Translations under genes and position numbers: made by a program
Part shown: positions 46,161 through 56,426 of the stretch, piece by piece
How the letters are laid out: the number at the start of each line of letters is the position of its first letter
Position numbering within the stretch: the stretch's first letter is position 1
Source: Pseudomonas sp. MWU15-20650
GTDB taxonomy: Bacteria; Pseudomonadota; Gammaproteobacteria; Pseudomonadales; Pseudomonadaceae
DNA length: 64,000 nt
Assembly: GCF_023242475.1 (NCBI RefSeq)
Contig: NZ_JALJFG010000008.1
Location: 1-64,000 of the forward strand
Direction of reading: 5' to 3'
Notes under the pieces: generated by a model
The model's input: only the letters and a program-made list of their open reading frames with translations
Database searches by the model: none
What the model was told of the DNA's origin: nothing

Positions 46161-49100
46161 TCAGACCGAGGGCTGGGCGGAGGTGCCTGTCCGTGAGTAG
46201 TCAACAGGGGTGGTTTGCGGTGGTGTAGAGGGAAGGCCCAAGCGCTTCAGGCGCTTTACCTGTGCGGGGTTGTACCTCAGGAATGTGCCGTCTTTGGGCG
46301 ATACGTATTTCATCCAGGAGTCGATGTGAATGTGGTTATCAAAGGCATAGGTCGTGACGTCCGCTTTTGTGAGGGGCGTCGTTCTCGGGGTTTGCGGCCG
46401 CAGGTATAACTTGTCCCAGTCCAGAAGATGTTGGTCCGTGATCCGGCTTCTTGTACCCGATGGGAGATTGGCCAGCCTTATCGATCGGCTCAGGCCGACG
46501 GGGGTCAACTTACCGCTCGTTGTTATGTAGATTCTCCACACGGTTGGACTAATACGATGTGCGCTGACAAAGGCGTCCGCAGCGGCCTGGGTTTCATCGC
46601 CGAGCCCTACCCAGGTATTGAAAAGGTCGTCTGTAAACTTGGCGTACCCTTGCGTGGGCGCGGGCCTGAGCCTGGCTATCCCCGCCGCATTTATCTCGCC
46701 GGTCAGCCTTACCACTTTGTTCCACGTCTTGAGCGGGATCGCTCGGTTTCTAAAAAAAGTGGTAGGGTCCAGTGTGGTCAGCGGGTTGGCTGCCTGGGCC
46801 GCGACATGCGCCTCCCACTCCCTGAGCGCAAGGGTGAGTGCACTCTCGACTTTTGGCGCGCCAGCGGGCAAACGGTTCAACGTGTCCAATTCCCAGCGTT
46901 GGTTGGCCAGTTTACGCAGCTTGAAAGGCGTAAACCCACCACTCGGCGTGAGTACCGGGGCAACCAGCCCATTGGGGTCGTAGAGGTTGAACGAGTCCTG
47001 AATCCGAAACACCTGCTCTTTGCCTTTTCCATCGGCGGCGCGGACCAACACGGTGCGCAGGTCGGGCGCGCGATAGATGCCGGTGCCTTCGGACAGCGAT
47101 GAGCCGGCCGGAATGCCGCCCTTGACCACCAGGTTGGGGCTCGCTTGTTGGAAGGCTCTCTCATAGGTCGTCAGGTCGGGCCTGGGCATGTTTCTCGCGG
47201 GCCGAAGCAGCATCTGCAACGGCTTGATGCCAATGCCGGCGGTGCGTGCAGCGCCGGTGGCCGTGGTGGTGGCCGTTGCGATCTCGAACAGGACACGCTC
47301 CTTGCCCGCGTGACGTGTAATCAACCCTACAACGTTTTGCCCCACTTTGCGCAGGGACTGCACCGTGGTTTGCCCCATCCGGCCCAGCCACCTGAAGGCG
47401 GAAGAGGTCAACTGGCCGCCCCAGGGGAACCCACCCAATACCGTCGTGACCACTTCAACGCCGAACATCACTTTGTTGAACATGGATTGGTAAGCCAATT
47501 CCTCGTTGGTCACGCTTTCAGCATCGGTTTTGTCCAGTAGATACAGGTAGTTTTGCCGGTACAGCCCCGCCAGCACGTCGCCTGTATAGGCAACCAGGCG
47601 CTGATTGAGCAGTCGCGTGCCTGCCGGTAAACGCGCCTTGAGGTAAGCCTGCCAGGCGGAACTGTGCATCAGCTTGATCAGTGCCGCTTCGTTGGCGATT
47701 TCCCTGAGCTCCAGGCCGTCGGGTGCATGCGGGGTATAGAGCACCAGCGTTGCATCGGCGGCGGTGGAGAGTAGCAAAATGCCGTTTACGGTCTGCCCGC
47801 CGCGCCCGTCGGGTGCGTCGCTGGCCGGGTTGAACATCAGGGCATTGGCGATGATTGTCTGTCCGTCGACCGGTTGACGTGCCTTGGGGTCTGGCGCGGC
47901 GAGTACTGCCGCCATCCAGGCGGCGCCTTTCTTTTGAAGGTTGTCACTGGCCAAGGCTGTGCTATAGGCATCCGGGCTCAAGCGGGCCGACAAGGCCGCA
48001 TAGTCCAGAGCGGCCGCCTGGCTTGCCATCCAGGCTTTTTTCAAGGCTTGGGCATCGGCCGTCGTGGCCTCGGGGGCGAGGTGTTTTTTGAGGATGTTCT
48101 CGGTGTACGCGTGGCCGATGTTCAGCTCTTTGACCCACTGTTCAAGGCGTTCTTTGCCCACGGTAATGGCTTTACCCTTGGCATCGGTCACCCACTTACC
48201 CTGGGAGGTGATCAACGTCGCTTCCAGCAGGTCGTCTTCGGTCCAGGTGAGGCTCCGCTCCCAGGGTTTGTTGTTTTTCAATAGCAGATTGGTCAGGCTT
48301 ATGCGGGTGCTCGCCACACTTTCATGCACTGAGCCAAAACCGGCACCGGCACTGGTACGGGTTCGGGTGGTACGAATGACCATCGTCTGGTCCGGGTCAA
48401 TGCCCTGCGCGGGGTAGTCGGCCAGGAAGGCGCGTATCTTCAGCAGCACCTGTTGCTTGGCATACGCGGCCAGTGTGGGGATCAGTGCGCTCCATTGCTT
48501 GCCCAGTTCGTTCTGTTTCTCGTCCGTGATGCGGGCCTGGTCTTGCATTGCTTTCTCATCCACCGGGCTCAAGCGTTTTTCCCAGTCCGGTCGCCAATGT
48601 TTCAGCAGTCGCTGGTTGCGCGCCACAAATGCCTCTGCCATATCCAACAGCTCGACCAGCTCCGCACGGCCATTGCTTTGGGTATCCGGCTCACCCTCGG
48701 TCAGGCTCAGGATGGCCTCGATGTCAGACTGCTGTTTGTCCAGCAACGCTTGAATGTTGTCGGCGACAAAATCGCTTTCTATCGGTGCAAAGGTGCTGCG
48801 CAGGTCATTGCCCCATAACCCGGTTTTGCTACGCAGTACCAGCAGCGGTAAGCCGCTGACCAATAGCCTGCCGGTGTCCTCGCCGGTATTGATGCGCGCC
48901 TTTAGCGTGTCGTGCAGTGCTTGCAGGGTTGCGAACTCTTCAAAGCCTTGGTTCGGGGTATACAGCACTGTCGTGCCTGCTACAGCCCTGCGGGTACTGA
49001 GGTTTTTGTGCCCGTAGGGCCAGTGGGGAAGTACCGGGCGTGAGTCGTCGCTGGAGGTCAGGACGAAGCTGCCGGCCAGGCGCACACCCTCTGCGTCACC

Positions 49101-51017
49101 GGTGTCCAGGGTCAATTGATACACCCCGGGTCGGTTTCCGTGGCTGAAGCGGGCTTCACGCCGGGCCAGGGTCGGGCAGTGCAGCACGCGATCAATCAGC
49201 AGTTTGGCCTGCGGGCTCAAGGTGTTGTCGGCCATGCCCAGGCGCGCCTGCACATCCAGGGCTTGACGGTGCACCTCTGTCAGCCTGGCTTGGGGGCAGG
49301 CCAATTCAGGCGCTATGGGCGTATGCCAGTAAGTGGTGATGTGTGTGGTCAACCTGGCCAGCAGGGTTTCCGCCAGGGCCGTCAGTGTGCCGGTATACGG
49401 GATCTGGTCGGCAGCGCTGAAGGCTGTGGCGCTGCTGAAGACGCCTTCAGTGTGATTCGCTTGTTCCTGGGGGGCATCTTCCGCACTCAATAAGGTGCAA
49501 AGCGCCTCCAACAGGGTTTGCGAGGATTCAAAATGACGCTGGCCGCTGCTGTCGGTGCGGTAGCGGTTCACATACAAACCGGACGGTTTGGGCTCGGGGG
49601 ACAGTTTTGGGAAGGTTTCCTTGAGCAGGGCTGACAACACGCCCTCCAGCGAAGGGTGTTTGTCCAGGGCCAGTACGTATTCGATCTGCTGGTTGAGTGA
49701 GTGCCAAAGCTGTATCAACTGCGCCTGCTGTTCAGGGGCCGGCGGGGTATGGGCGAGGGCGGGCATGGTCATTGGGTCTACGGGGTCAGGCAAGCGGGCT
49801 CTCAAGCCCGGGCCGCCCTTGAGTGGCAGTGCCAGGGTTGCGCTCAGCTCGGTCGCCAAGGCCACGAACGTGGTATGGGCGGCGCTGAAGGCCTGGTCAA
49901 TATCGGCATCTTGCTGGTCGCGCTGGGCTTGCAGGCACGCACTGAAGACCGGGGCGGTGATGGGTGTGTAGCGCAAGTTCTGCCCACTGCGTAAGCCATC
50001 GTCGACAACGTGTCGCTGGCTGAGTGCGATGTTGGCGAGCAGTCGACTTTTTTCGGCGCTTGTCACCAGGCGCTTGCGCAGGGCGTCCTCCATGGCGGAG
50101 AAATGCTCGAATACCTCAAGCCCCAATTGCGGGGTGTAAAGCACAGTCGCTCGGCTTCCGTGCAAGCGCTCAGTGAGTACGAAGCAGCCGTTCAGCGCCG
50201 CTGACCATTCGGGCTTGTTCGTTGAGTACAGGGTGATCGTTACCGCCTGCGGCGGTGTGGCGGTGCCCGAGGTCTCATGGAGTACCAGGTTGTCGATTAA
50301 CTGCCGGCCCTCGGTGTGCACCTCCAGGTGGGCCTTGGCTGCGGCAACGTCCGCCAGGGCTTGAGCGTCCGTGGGTTTGTTCTGCAAAGCCTGCTCGGCC
50401 TGTGCGACCTGTTGCAGGGCATCGTGTGTTTTCAGATCCGACTCAAGCACAAACACCACACGTTGTTTTTGACTGATGGCCTCAAACACACTCAGGGCGC
50501 CGGTGGCGGCCTGGACAGACATCCAGAACACCTCGAGCCTGCGAGAGTAAAGCGCCAGGCGGTCGTGCCGCAGGTTGTCGATCAATTGATTGAAGGCTGT
50601 GACCTCAAGTGCCGTTATTTCGCCGGTGCGGCCCGTGTCGTGGGGGCGTGAGTAGAAGCCCACGGCCTGCTCGATCACGCCGGTTTGCGGTTCCTTGGTG
50701 CGCTCGGTCGGTTTTTTTCCGGTGGCAAGCGCCTCCTGAAGCACCTGTGTCAGGCTGCGTGTGCGGGTGAGACGAGGTTCCCGTGCGACGCTGTCTGAGG
50801 CGTCCGTCGCCGGGGGAGCGTACTCATACTCGTTGAGAAAAACCGCATCGGGATCAAGCGGGTTGCCGGGCACAAGGTTGGCCAGTGCCTGGCGTAACTC
50901 GGTGGCCATCAGCGTGGCGAAGTCCGGCTGGGCATCCAGCAGATGCTCGATGGCGGTGAGACAGACCGGTAACCGGCGTAGCAGGTCTTCGGTTGGGGGC
51001 AGTGGGAGTAAAGGCAT
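46161..51017 (-). CDS. Giant dermonecrotic-toxin-like protein with Trp-containing C-terminal repeats
   Basis: The 1618-residue protein has no signal peptide. At least three modules carry the shared motif: VLYTPQLGLEVFEHF, VLYTPNQGFEEFATL and LVLYTPHAPDGLELRE. A hydrophobic part (FGVEVVTTVLGGFPWGG) precedes an extended region. The C-terminus has three related segments at about 1419, 1480 and 1555, each with a pattern F-x6-I-x4-W-x2-Y/V-x5-G-x6-G, separated by TD-x2-L-x2-W pieces. It has no enzyme signature I recognise. The 199- and 167-base gaps to its same-strand neighbours suggest either separate promoters or a loose operon. The fold of the N-terminal part is a family inference. Confidence 0.75.
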   Translation of the reverse strand: MPLLPLPPTEDLLRRLPVCLTAIEHLLDAQPDFATLMATELRQALANLVPGNPLDPDAVFLNEYEYAPPATDASDSVAREPRLTRTRSLTQVLQEALATGKKPTERTKEPQTGVIEQAVGFYSRPHDTGRTGEITALEVTAFNQLIDNLRHDRLALYSRRLEVFWMSVQAATGALSVFEAISQKQRVVFVLESDLKTHDALQQVAQAEQALQNKPTDAQALADVAAAKAHLEVHTEGRQLIDNLVLHETSGTATPPQAVTITLYSTNKPEWSAALNGCFVLTERLHGSRATVLYTPQLGLEVFEHFSAMEDALRKRLVTSAEKSRLLANIALSQRHVVDDGLRSGQNLRYTPITAPVFSACLQAQRDQQDADIDQAFSAAHTTFVALATELSATLALPLKGGPGLRARLPDPVDPMTMPALAHTPPAPEQQAQLIQLWHSLNQQIEYVLALDKHPSLEGVLSALLKETFPKLSPEPKPSGLYVNRYRTDSSGQRHFESSQTLLEALCTLLSAEDAPQEQANHTEGVFSSATAFSAADQIPYTGTLTALAETLLARLTTHITTYWHTPIAPELACPQARLTEVHRQALDVQARLGMADNTLSPQAKLLIDRVLHCPTLARREARFSHGNRPGVYQLTLDTGDAEGVRLAGSFVLTSSDDSRPVLPHWPYGHKNLSTRRAVAGTTVLYTPNQGFEEFATLQALHDTLKARINTGEDTGRLLVSGLPLLVLRSKTGLWGNDLRSTFAPIESDFVADNIQALLDKQQSDIEAILSLTEGEPDTQSNGRAELVELLDMAEAFVARNQRLLKHWRPDWEKRLSPVDEKAMQDQARITDEKQNELGKQWSALIPTLAAYAKQQVLLKIRAFLADYPAQGIDPDQTMVIRTTRTRTSAGAGFGSVHESVASTRISLTNLLLKNNKPWERSLTWTEDDLLEATLITSQGKWVTDAKGKAITVGKERLEQWVKELNIGHAYTENILKKHLAPEATTADAQALKKAWMASQAAALDYAALSARLSPDAYSTALASDNLQKKGAAWMAAVLAAPDPKARQPVDGQTIIANALMFNPASDAPDGRGGQTVNGILLLSTAADATLVLYTPHAPDGLELREIANEAALIKLMHSSAWQAYLKARLPAGTRLLNQRLVAYTGDVLAGLYRQNYLYLLDKTDAESVTNEELAYQSMFNKVMFGVEVVTTVLGGFPWGGQLTSSAFRWLGRMGQTTVQSLRKVGQNVVGLITRHAGKERVLFEIATATTTATGAARTAGIGIKPLQMLLRPARNMPRPDLTTYERAFQQASPNLVVKGGIPAGSSLSEGTGIYRAPDLRTVLVRAADGKGKEQVFRIQDSFNLYDPNGLVAPVLTPSGGFTPFKLRKLANQRWELDTLNRLPAGAPKVESALTLALREWEAHVAAQAANPLTTLDPTTFFRNRAIPLKTWNKVVRLTGEINAAGIARLRPAPTQGYAKFTDDLFNTWVGLGDETQAAADAFVSAHRISPTVWRIYITTSGKLTPVGLSRSIRLANLPSGTRSRITDQHLLDWDKLYLRPQTPRTTPLTKADVTTYAFDNHIHIDSWMKYVSPKDGTFLRYNPAQVKRLKRLGLPSTPPQTTPVDYSRTGTSAQPSV

Positions 51018-51163
51018 AACCTGGGTTTCCTGTAGAAGTAGGGCGAGAGCACCCCACGTGAATCGAACAATCGACTCGACCTACACTACTAACCCTGAGC
51101 ACAGGGGCGACCTTACATATCCACTGCATGGGCCTTTCATCTCTGCGGTGAGCTGAGGTTTTT

Positions 51164-51192
51164 GCAGGAACCCGGGCACGCCGGGTTCCTGC
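51164..51192 (-). terminator. Hairpin downstream of the NEL ligase gene
   Basis: GCAGGAACCCGG pairs with CCGGGTTCCTGC (12 bp, loop GCACG), 24 bases past the stop of the gene at 51217-56292. It has no T-run on the minus strand, so it may stabilise or terminate the transcript. Confidence 0.5.
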
Positions 51193-51216
51193 TCGCTGCT
51201 GCGATGGGATGGAGGG

Positions 51217-54200
51217 TCAAGACCCGGCGGCGGCCATGGCCTCACGCGTCAGGCGGCGGCCCAATGCCTGTTCGTCGTGGAAACTTTTGAGAAACAGGCT
51301 CAAGTACCGCTCTTCCGTCATAGGCTCGCCGGTCAGGACTTGCTCATGGGGGACATTCAGCGCGTCTGCCAGGTCGAGCAGACGCTGCCGGAGTTGGGCA
51401 CTGGTGGCGGGTTCTTGTTGCCCCGGTGGCAGTTGCTCATGGGCGGCCCAAGCGTTTTGAGCCAGGCGCAAATCGTCGATGCTTTCACTGGCCTGTTCAT
51501 GCTGGCATTTGATCTGTCGGAACGCCTCGGGATGGGTATTGAGCAAGTACTCGCTCCAGAAGGACTGTTCAAGCATTTGGTTCACCAGCCCATCGCCTTG
51601 CTCCTCCTCGATGACCTTGTCGTAGGCATTGGCCAGTTGCGAGGCTGCGACATTCCCGGCATCGCGGTACAGCATGTGATCCGCCAGCCAAGGCAGATCC
51701 AGGCGCGCCTTCAGGCCGGTCTGGTAGGCGCTGTACACTTCGACCTCATCCAGGGTGCCCGGGACACCGTCGACGACATCGGTGGTCAGCCGCAAAGGGG
51801 GGCCTTCGCTGCCATCCTCATTGAGCGTGGGGGTGTTGAGGCGAGTCTGGATATCTTTTGCGGCAATCTGGTTGACCTTGTCCAGCCGGGCCTTTTGTCT
51901 GGCCAGGCGTACCAGCGCTTGGGTCCGGGCTTGAGGGGTGGGCTCGCGCCAGGCCTCCAGCTTCATGGCTTCGATACCCATGGCGTTGAACAACTGGGCG
52001 CCCGCATCGGCGCAGTGGGTCGGCGTGGCGCTGAGGTTGAACAGCGCGGTGCGGGTTGGTTCGTCGCTGTCGGCGGCCCTTAGCAGGCGCAAGACATTGG
52101 TGCGCAATTGTCTGAGGTTCTGGTTGTAGCGCTCCAGGTCGGCCGGGTCGTGGACGATCTCGGGGGCGGGTTGTCGCTGGCTTCTGATGACTTCAAAAAA
52201 GCCCTGTGAGCCATGTTCCCGTTCGAGATCGTCCCAGATTTCCTGCCATCCCTGGCGGATTTCGGGTGTCAGGTGTTCGAGCCAGAACTGGCTGTCCAGT
52301 TCGCCTCGGGGGGGATAGGTGCGATAAGGGTCCAGACCTGCGGCGCGTCGGTAACCGACCAGCCGATCCTCGGCGTCCCGGTCAAGCTTGTGGCTGTCCA
52401 GGCGAGTGCGTGTCACCACTTGCGCCGACGCCGAGCCGGGCTCGACGATCGGTACTTGGGTGATCGGCGTATTCAGCAAGTTCAGGTTGAAGTCGGGTGA
52501 GCGGGGCAGCGCGAACAGCCCTATGGGCCAATCGCGAATTTGCGTGTTGTTGAGCGCCAGTATGCGCAGTTCCGGCATGCGGCTAATGTCCGGCGGTGTC
52601 ACCAAGTGTTCATTGTGCGAGAGGATCAATACCCTCAGGTGCTGCAATTGCCTGAGGTGTTCCCGGTTCTGCGCGCGCCAGTGAATCGGGTTTTCGGACA
52701 GGCCCAGATGGGTGAGTCGACGCATACCGCTGACGGCCGGTGGGAAGGTCTTCAGGTGCTTGCCGGTGATATCCAGCATGCGCAGGTTAGGGAAGTTGCG
52801 CAGGAACGGGCTGTCGGCATCCGTGAAGTCGGTACCCGCCAGGTTGAGGCTGGTGATGTGGTTCAACGCGGTATCCAGGTGGGGGAAATTTTGCAGAAAC
52901 CCGTAGATGGTTTCTCTACGCAGGTCCAGTTCGCTACCCAATCGGCGCTCACCGAAATCCGTTTCGTACCCCTTGGCCGACTGCTCCCAACTGTGCTGTA
53001 TGAGCGTGCTCAGTCGCTTCCTGAACAGTTGCTCCGGGAGTGCTGCGCGACGTTTGCGGGTACCGGCGGCGGGCAGCTCCTGCCAATGTTTGAGTGCATG
53101 GAGCAGGCCTTTTTTCTGGGTTTCAAGCGCAGTGAGCAAACGCTTTCCCTCGGCCGAGTCCAGCGACAGGGCATAGGCCGTTACATCGTCTTCGCAAAGC
53201 GTCGGATACAGCGACTTGAGGCGTTCCTCTACGCTGGCGCGCCCCAGCCTATGGCGCAGGGCGCTGAACATTGGCTTTTGCAGCAGTTGTTGGATCTCCA
53301 GGGGGGCGACGTTGAAGACCGGCGGTTCGGCCAACACAGTACGGCGTTCGGCGGGTGGTTGCAGGGTGCGTGTAAGCCACTGGCGCAATGCTTCGCCGTC
53401 ACCCGGCGCAAAGCCCAGGGTGCCATGGGGTACGGCTTGCAGTACGGCTTCATACAGGTCCCAGGTGCTCTCGACGCTGGCTTCGTGGATGGCGTATCGC
53501 CCTGGCGCTGTGCGTATCAGCAGCGTATCGCTCGCCGCCTCGTCCGGACCGACATGGCAACGCAGTTGCCCGCTGGGCACTTGCTCGCGGATGCTCAGGC
53601 GCAGGTTGGCGAACGCGTCGCTGTGGATTCTCAAGGCATTGAGCAGCAGCCGTTCGGTATCGGGGGTGGGCGCGCTGCCCTGGTAGAAACCTTCGTAGGC
53701 GTGGGTGGTTCGCGCTTCGAACTGCAATTCCCTGGCTTGATGCTTGAGCCGTAGCGGCAAGCGTTTCTCGTCGGTCATCAACTGCACTTCCGCCGGGCGG
53801 GCCTGGTTCAGTATCACTTGGGCCAGGGGGGCGGGCAGCTCGGGGAACTGGCGTTGCAGCAGTAACCCATGGGCGCTGTTTGACTGGCGTTTGAAGCTGT
53901 ACAGGTGCTCGAAGATGTCGTCCTTGCGCGAGGCCACATAACGGCTCAGGTGCTCGCGCAGGGTGTGTGCCCGCGCGTTCTTATCGGGCAAGGGGTCGCC
54001 GAGCAGGACGGCGAGTTCGGTCTCGTCCAGAAAGTCCACGACGCGTTGGGCTAGCCGGCCTGCCAGCAGGTCTTCACGGCTGATGGCCAGCGTCGATTGC
54101 GGCCCGGCCGGGTCCGAGCCATGGTGGATCGGCTCGCCGCTCAGGTCGGACGCCTCGAACACCGCGATGGCTTTACCGGACGGCCAACCCTCCATCCGCG

Positions 54201-56292
54201 TGACCATGTCGGCGGACCAATAGGCAGATTCATCGTCGCTGGCGGAGGGCTCGCTGAGGGTTTCGATGTGCTGGCGGAGTTCAAAGCGGTCCACGGTGTC
54301 GGCCAGCAATGGAGGCGGTGGCTGGTTTTCAGCGTACATATGCCGCAGCGCTCCGGGTTCGGTGCCGCTGATATCTCGCAACTGTTGCAGGCGGGCTTCT
54401 GGCCAGTTGGCGGTGGTCGGGCTCAGGCGTTGGAGCAGTTGTGAGTCATCCCAGGCCCTGGGCTCTTCGCCCTCCAGCACCACGGCCCCCTGACCGTTAA
54501 GCCGCACTTGCGGACGATAGGCGTCGGCACGTTGTGGATGGACGATCCGGTGCTGGCCGCTGTCGGGGTCCTGGCTGACCTCGTAGTGTTTGTTTGCCAC
54601 GCGCAGGATTTTTTTTCCGGCGTGCGGGTGAAACCCCTCGGCATCGGGTTTCGAGCCGGGAGCCAGGGTGACGGTTTTTTGTTCATAGGGGCTCAAGTCC
54701 GCATGCCACAAACGGGTTTTGCCGTCAGCCAGAGTCACAGGCTTCAAACCCTCGACAAAGGTGGAGAGCTTGAGATGGGCCAGTTGCCCGGCGGCACCGA
54801 ACGCGATCAGTTGCACCACGTTCTCCGTCACCCCCGCCACGTGTTCTATGGCCTCGATACCCTGGCCTTCAGCCCAATCCAACAACCCTTCGAACACCTC
54901 GTCGGCGAGTTGGTAAGCGGTATAGGCCAACATCAACTCACCCAAAAACGGAACGAAGGGGGTCACCACCAATAGCGCCGCGTTGAGAATGTCCGAGAGG
55001 ATTTTTTCCAGATTGTCCCACCAGGCCCAACGTGCCATGCGGTCGGCGTAGGCGGTGGAGATGGCCAGTTCACGGGCATCGTTGAGGATTTTATTGAGGC
55101 TTTGCTGGTACAGATGTTCCCACACCGGCGCGCGTAGACGCGTCACGCTGAACTGCAGGTTGGGGTTGTCGAGGGGTGTTTCACGCCAGCTCGGTCGTGG
55201 ATCGCCGGGCGTGTGCTGATGCCATTTCACCTGGCTCAAGCGCGCGCCCAACTGGCTGAAAAAATGCCCCTGGTACTGATGCTCGATAAACCGGCTGAAG
55301 AATTGCTGATAGTCGGGCTGCCGCAGTTGCCCAGTCAGTGCCTGCATGAACTCGACCGTCGAGGCATAGCGTTTGAGCGGGTGCTGCGGGTCATCCGGGA
55401 TATAGGCGATCACGGGCAATGCCTGGCGACTGGCTTCCAGGTCGGCGGCGATCAGTACGACGCCGGTCAAGCGGGCGTCCATCAGGCTCAGGTCATGGCA
55501 GTGCGCGACCTTGCCGTCGAGCATCAGGGGTTGCTGGCCCTTGGCCAAACCTGTGATCAACGCATGATCCGACGCCAGGATATCGCCCTTGATCAACGCC
55601 ATGCGCGCGGCCACCGCGAGGGCGGCCTGTTGGTTGAGCACCACTCGGGCGCGCAGGACACCTTCGACCACTGGGGCGGTGCGGCCCAGATAGCTGTCAA
55701 GGTGCTGTTGGTACTGGGCGCCGATGTCCAGGTCGCGAACCAGCGTTTTGAATTGCTGGATCGACAGCTGGGCTTTCAGAGGGACGACTTCGAAATGGCC
55801 CAAGGCGTCGGGCTGGGTGATGAATTGCGAATCGGCGGTGAACGTCTCGCTGTCGGCAAAATTGTGCAGTGCCGCGTCCAGCAGTGACACCGTGCGGCTT
55901 TGCACACCACCGCCAAAGTCCTTGACCCACCATGCCTGGTCGGCCGGAGCATAGAGTCGCAGGTGGGTGCTGCGGACATCGACATCGAGGTTGTATTGCT
56001 GTTTCAGTGCGGCCTTTAACAACGGCTCGGCGAAACCTTTGAGGTCGGTGACCGGGGCGAGTTTCCGGTCGACGAGGGTTTGGGTTTTCCAGTGTTCGGC
56101 AATCGCGGTTTTCAACAATTGATGCTGGTGGGGCGAGGCACTTTTATACCAGGGTGCAATCGTTTTGCGGCTGGATTTCAAGGCGCTGACCCGTGATACC
56201 GACAGCGCAGTGATCCAGTCGGGCAAGGCCTCCCGAATGACGCCGTCGTGTTGGCCTGTAGCTTCGTGTGTAGAGGGGGCAAGGGTGCTCAT
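51217..56292 (-). CDS. LRR-NEL E3 ubiquitin-ligase effector with dermonecrotic-toxin-like N-terminus
   Basis: The product is 1691 residues. A DUF6543-type N-terminal part (about 25-600) includes IAPWYKSASPHQHQLLK and hydrophobic helices near 440-510. Leucine-rich repeats lie at about 1135-1275 (LTSLNLAGTDF, LRMLDITGKHL, LTHLGLSENPI, LRVLILSHNEH, LRILALNNTQI). A C-terminal NEL-type domain (about 1340-1691) has the catalytic cysteine Cys1427 in HCADAG. NEL ligases of Shigella and Salmonella (IpaH, SspH) ubiquitinate eukaryotic targets, so a eukaryotic host target is inferred. It is much longer than IpaH (about 550). It is divergent from the gene at 56427, with a 134-base gap. Confidence 0.88.
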   Translation of the reverse strand: MSTLAPSTHEATGQHDGVIREALPDWITALSVSRVSALKSSRKTIAPWYKSASPHQHQLLKTAIAEHWKTQTLVDRKLAPVTDLKGFAEPLLKAALKQQYNLDVDVRSTHLRLYAPADQAWWVKDFGGGVQSRTVSLLDAALHNFADSETFTADSQFITQPDALGHFEVVPLKAQLSIQQFKTLVRDLDIGAQYQQHLDSYLGRTAPVVEGVLRARVVLNQQAALAVAARMALIKGDILASDHALITGLAKGQQPLMLDGKVAHCHDLSLMDARLTGVVLIAADLEASRQALPVIAYIPDDPQHPLKRYASTVEFMQALTGQLRQPDYQQFFSRFIEHQYQGHFFSQLGARLSQVKWHQHTPGDPRPSWRETPLDNPNLQFSVTRLRAPVWEHLYQQSLNKILNDARELAISTAYADRMARWAWWDNLEKILSDILNAALLVVTPFVPFLGELMLAYTAYQLADEVFEGLLDWAEGQGIEAIEHVAGVTENVVQLIAFGAAGQLAHLKLSTFVEGLKPVTLADGKTRLWHADLSPYEQKTVTLAPGSKPDAEGFHPHAGKKILRVANKHYEVSQDPDSGQHRIVHPQRADAYRPQVRLNGQGAVVLEGEEPRAWDDSQLLQRLSPTTANWPEARLQQLRDISGTEPGALRHMYAENQPPPPLLADTVDRFELRQHIETLSEPSASDDESAYWSADMVTRMEGWPSGKAIAVFEASDLSGEPIHHGSDPAGPQSTLAISREDLLAGRLAQRVVDFLDETELAVLLGDPLPDKNARAHTLREHLSRYVASRKDDIFEHLYSFKRQSNSAHGLLLQRQFPELPAPLAQVILNQARPAEVQLMTDEKRLPLRLKHQARELQFEARTTHAYEGFYQGSAPTPDTERLLLNALRIHSDAFANLRLSIREQVPSGQLRCHVGPDEAASDTLLIRTAPGRYAIHEASVESTWDLYEAVLQAVPHGTLGFAPGDGEALRQWLTRTLQPPAERRTVLAEPPVFNVAPLEIQQLLQKPMFSALRHRLGRASVEERLKSLYPTLCEDDVTAYALSLDSAEGKRLLTALETQKKGLLHALKHWQELPAAGTRKRRAALPEQLFRKRLSTLIQHSWEQSAKGYETDFGERRLGSELDLRRETIYGFLQNFPHLDTALNHITSLNLAGTDFTDADSPFLRNFPNLRMLDITGKHLKTFPPAVSGMRRLTHLGLSENPIHWRAQNREHLRQLQHLRVLILSHNEHLVTPPDISRMPELRILALNNTQIRDWPIGLFALPRSPDFNLNLLNTPITQVPIVEPGSASAQVVTRTRLDSHKLDRDAEDRLVGYRRAAGLDPYRTYPPRGELDSQFWLEHLTPEIRQGWQEIWDDLEREHGSQGFFEVIRSQRQPAPEIVHDPADLERYNQNLRQLRTNVLRLLRAADSDEPTRTALFNLSATPTHCADAGAQLFNAMGIEAMKLEAWREPTPQARTQALVRLARQKARLDKVNQIAAKDIQTRLNTPTLNEDGSEGPPLRLTTDVVDGVPGTLDEVEVYSAYQTGLKARLDLPWLADHMLYRDAGNVAASQLANAYDKVIEEEQGDGLVNQMLEQSFWSEYLLNTHPEAFRQIKCQHEQASESIDDLRLAQNAWAAHEQLPPGQQEPATSAQLRQRLLDLADALNVPHEQVLTGEPMTEERYLSLFLKSFHDEQALGRRLTREAMAAAGS

Positions 56293-56426
56293 GTCTGATT
56301 TTCTGTAGTGGGTCGGGCACTCAGACTAGGCGCGCACAGGGGAGCGTCTGGCAGTAACTGTCTATCGACACTGGGGGGCGGGCAGCCTGTAGCGTCGTGG
56401 GCTCTATCACAACGAGAAATCCTGTC

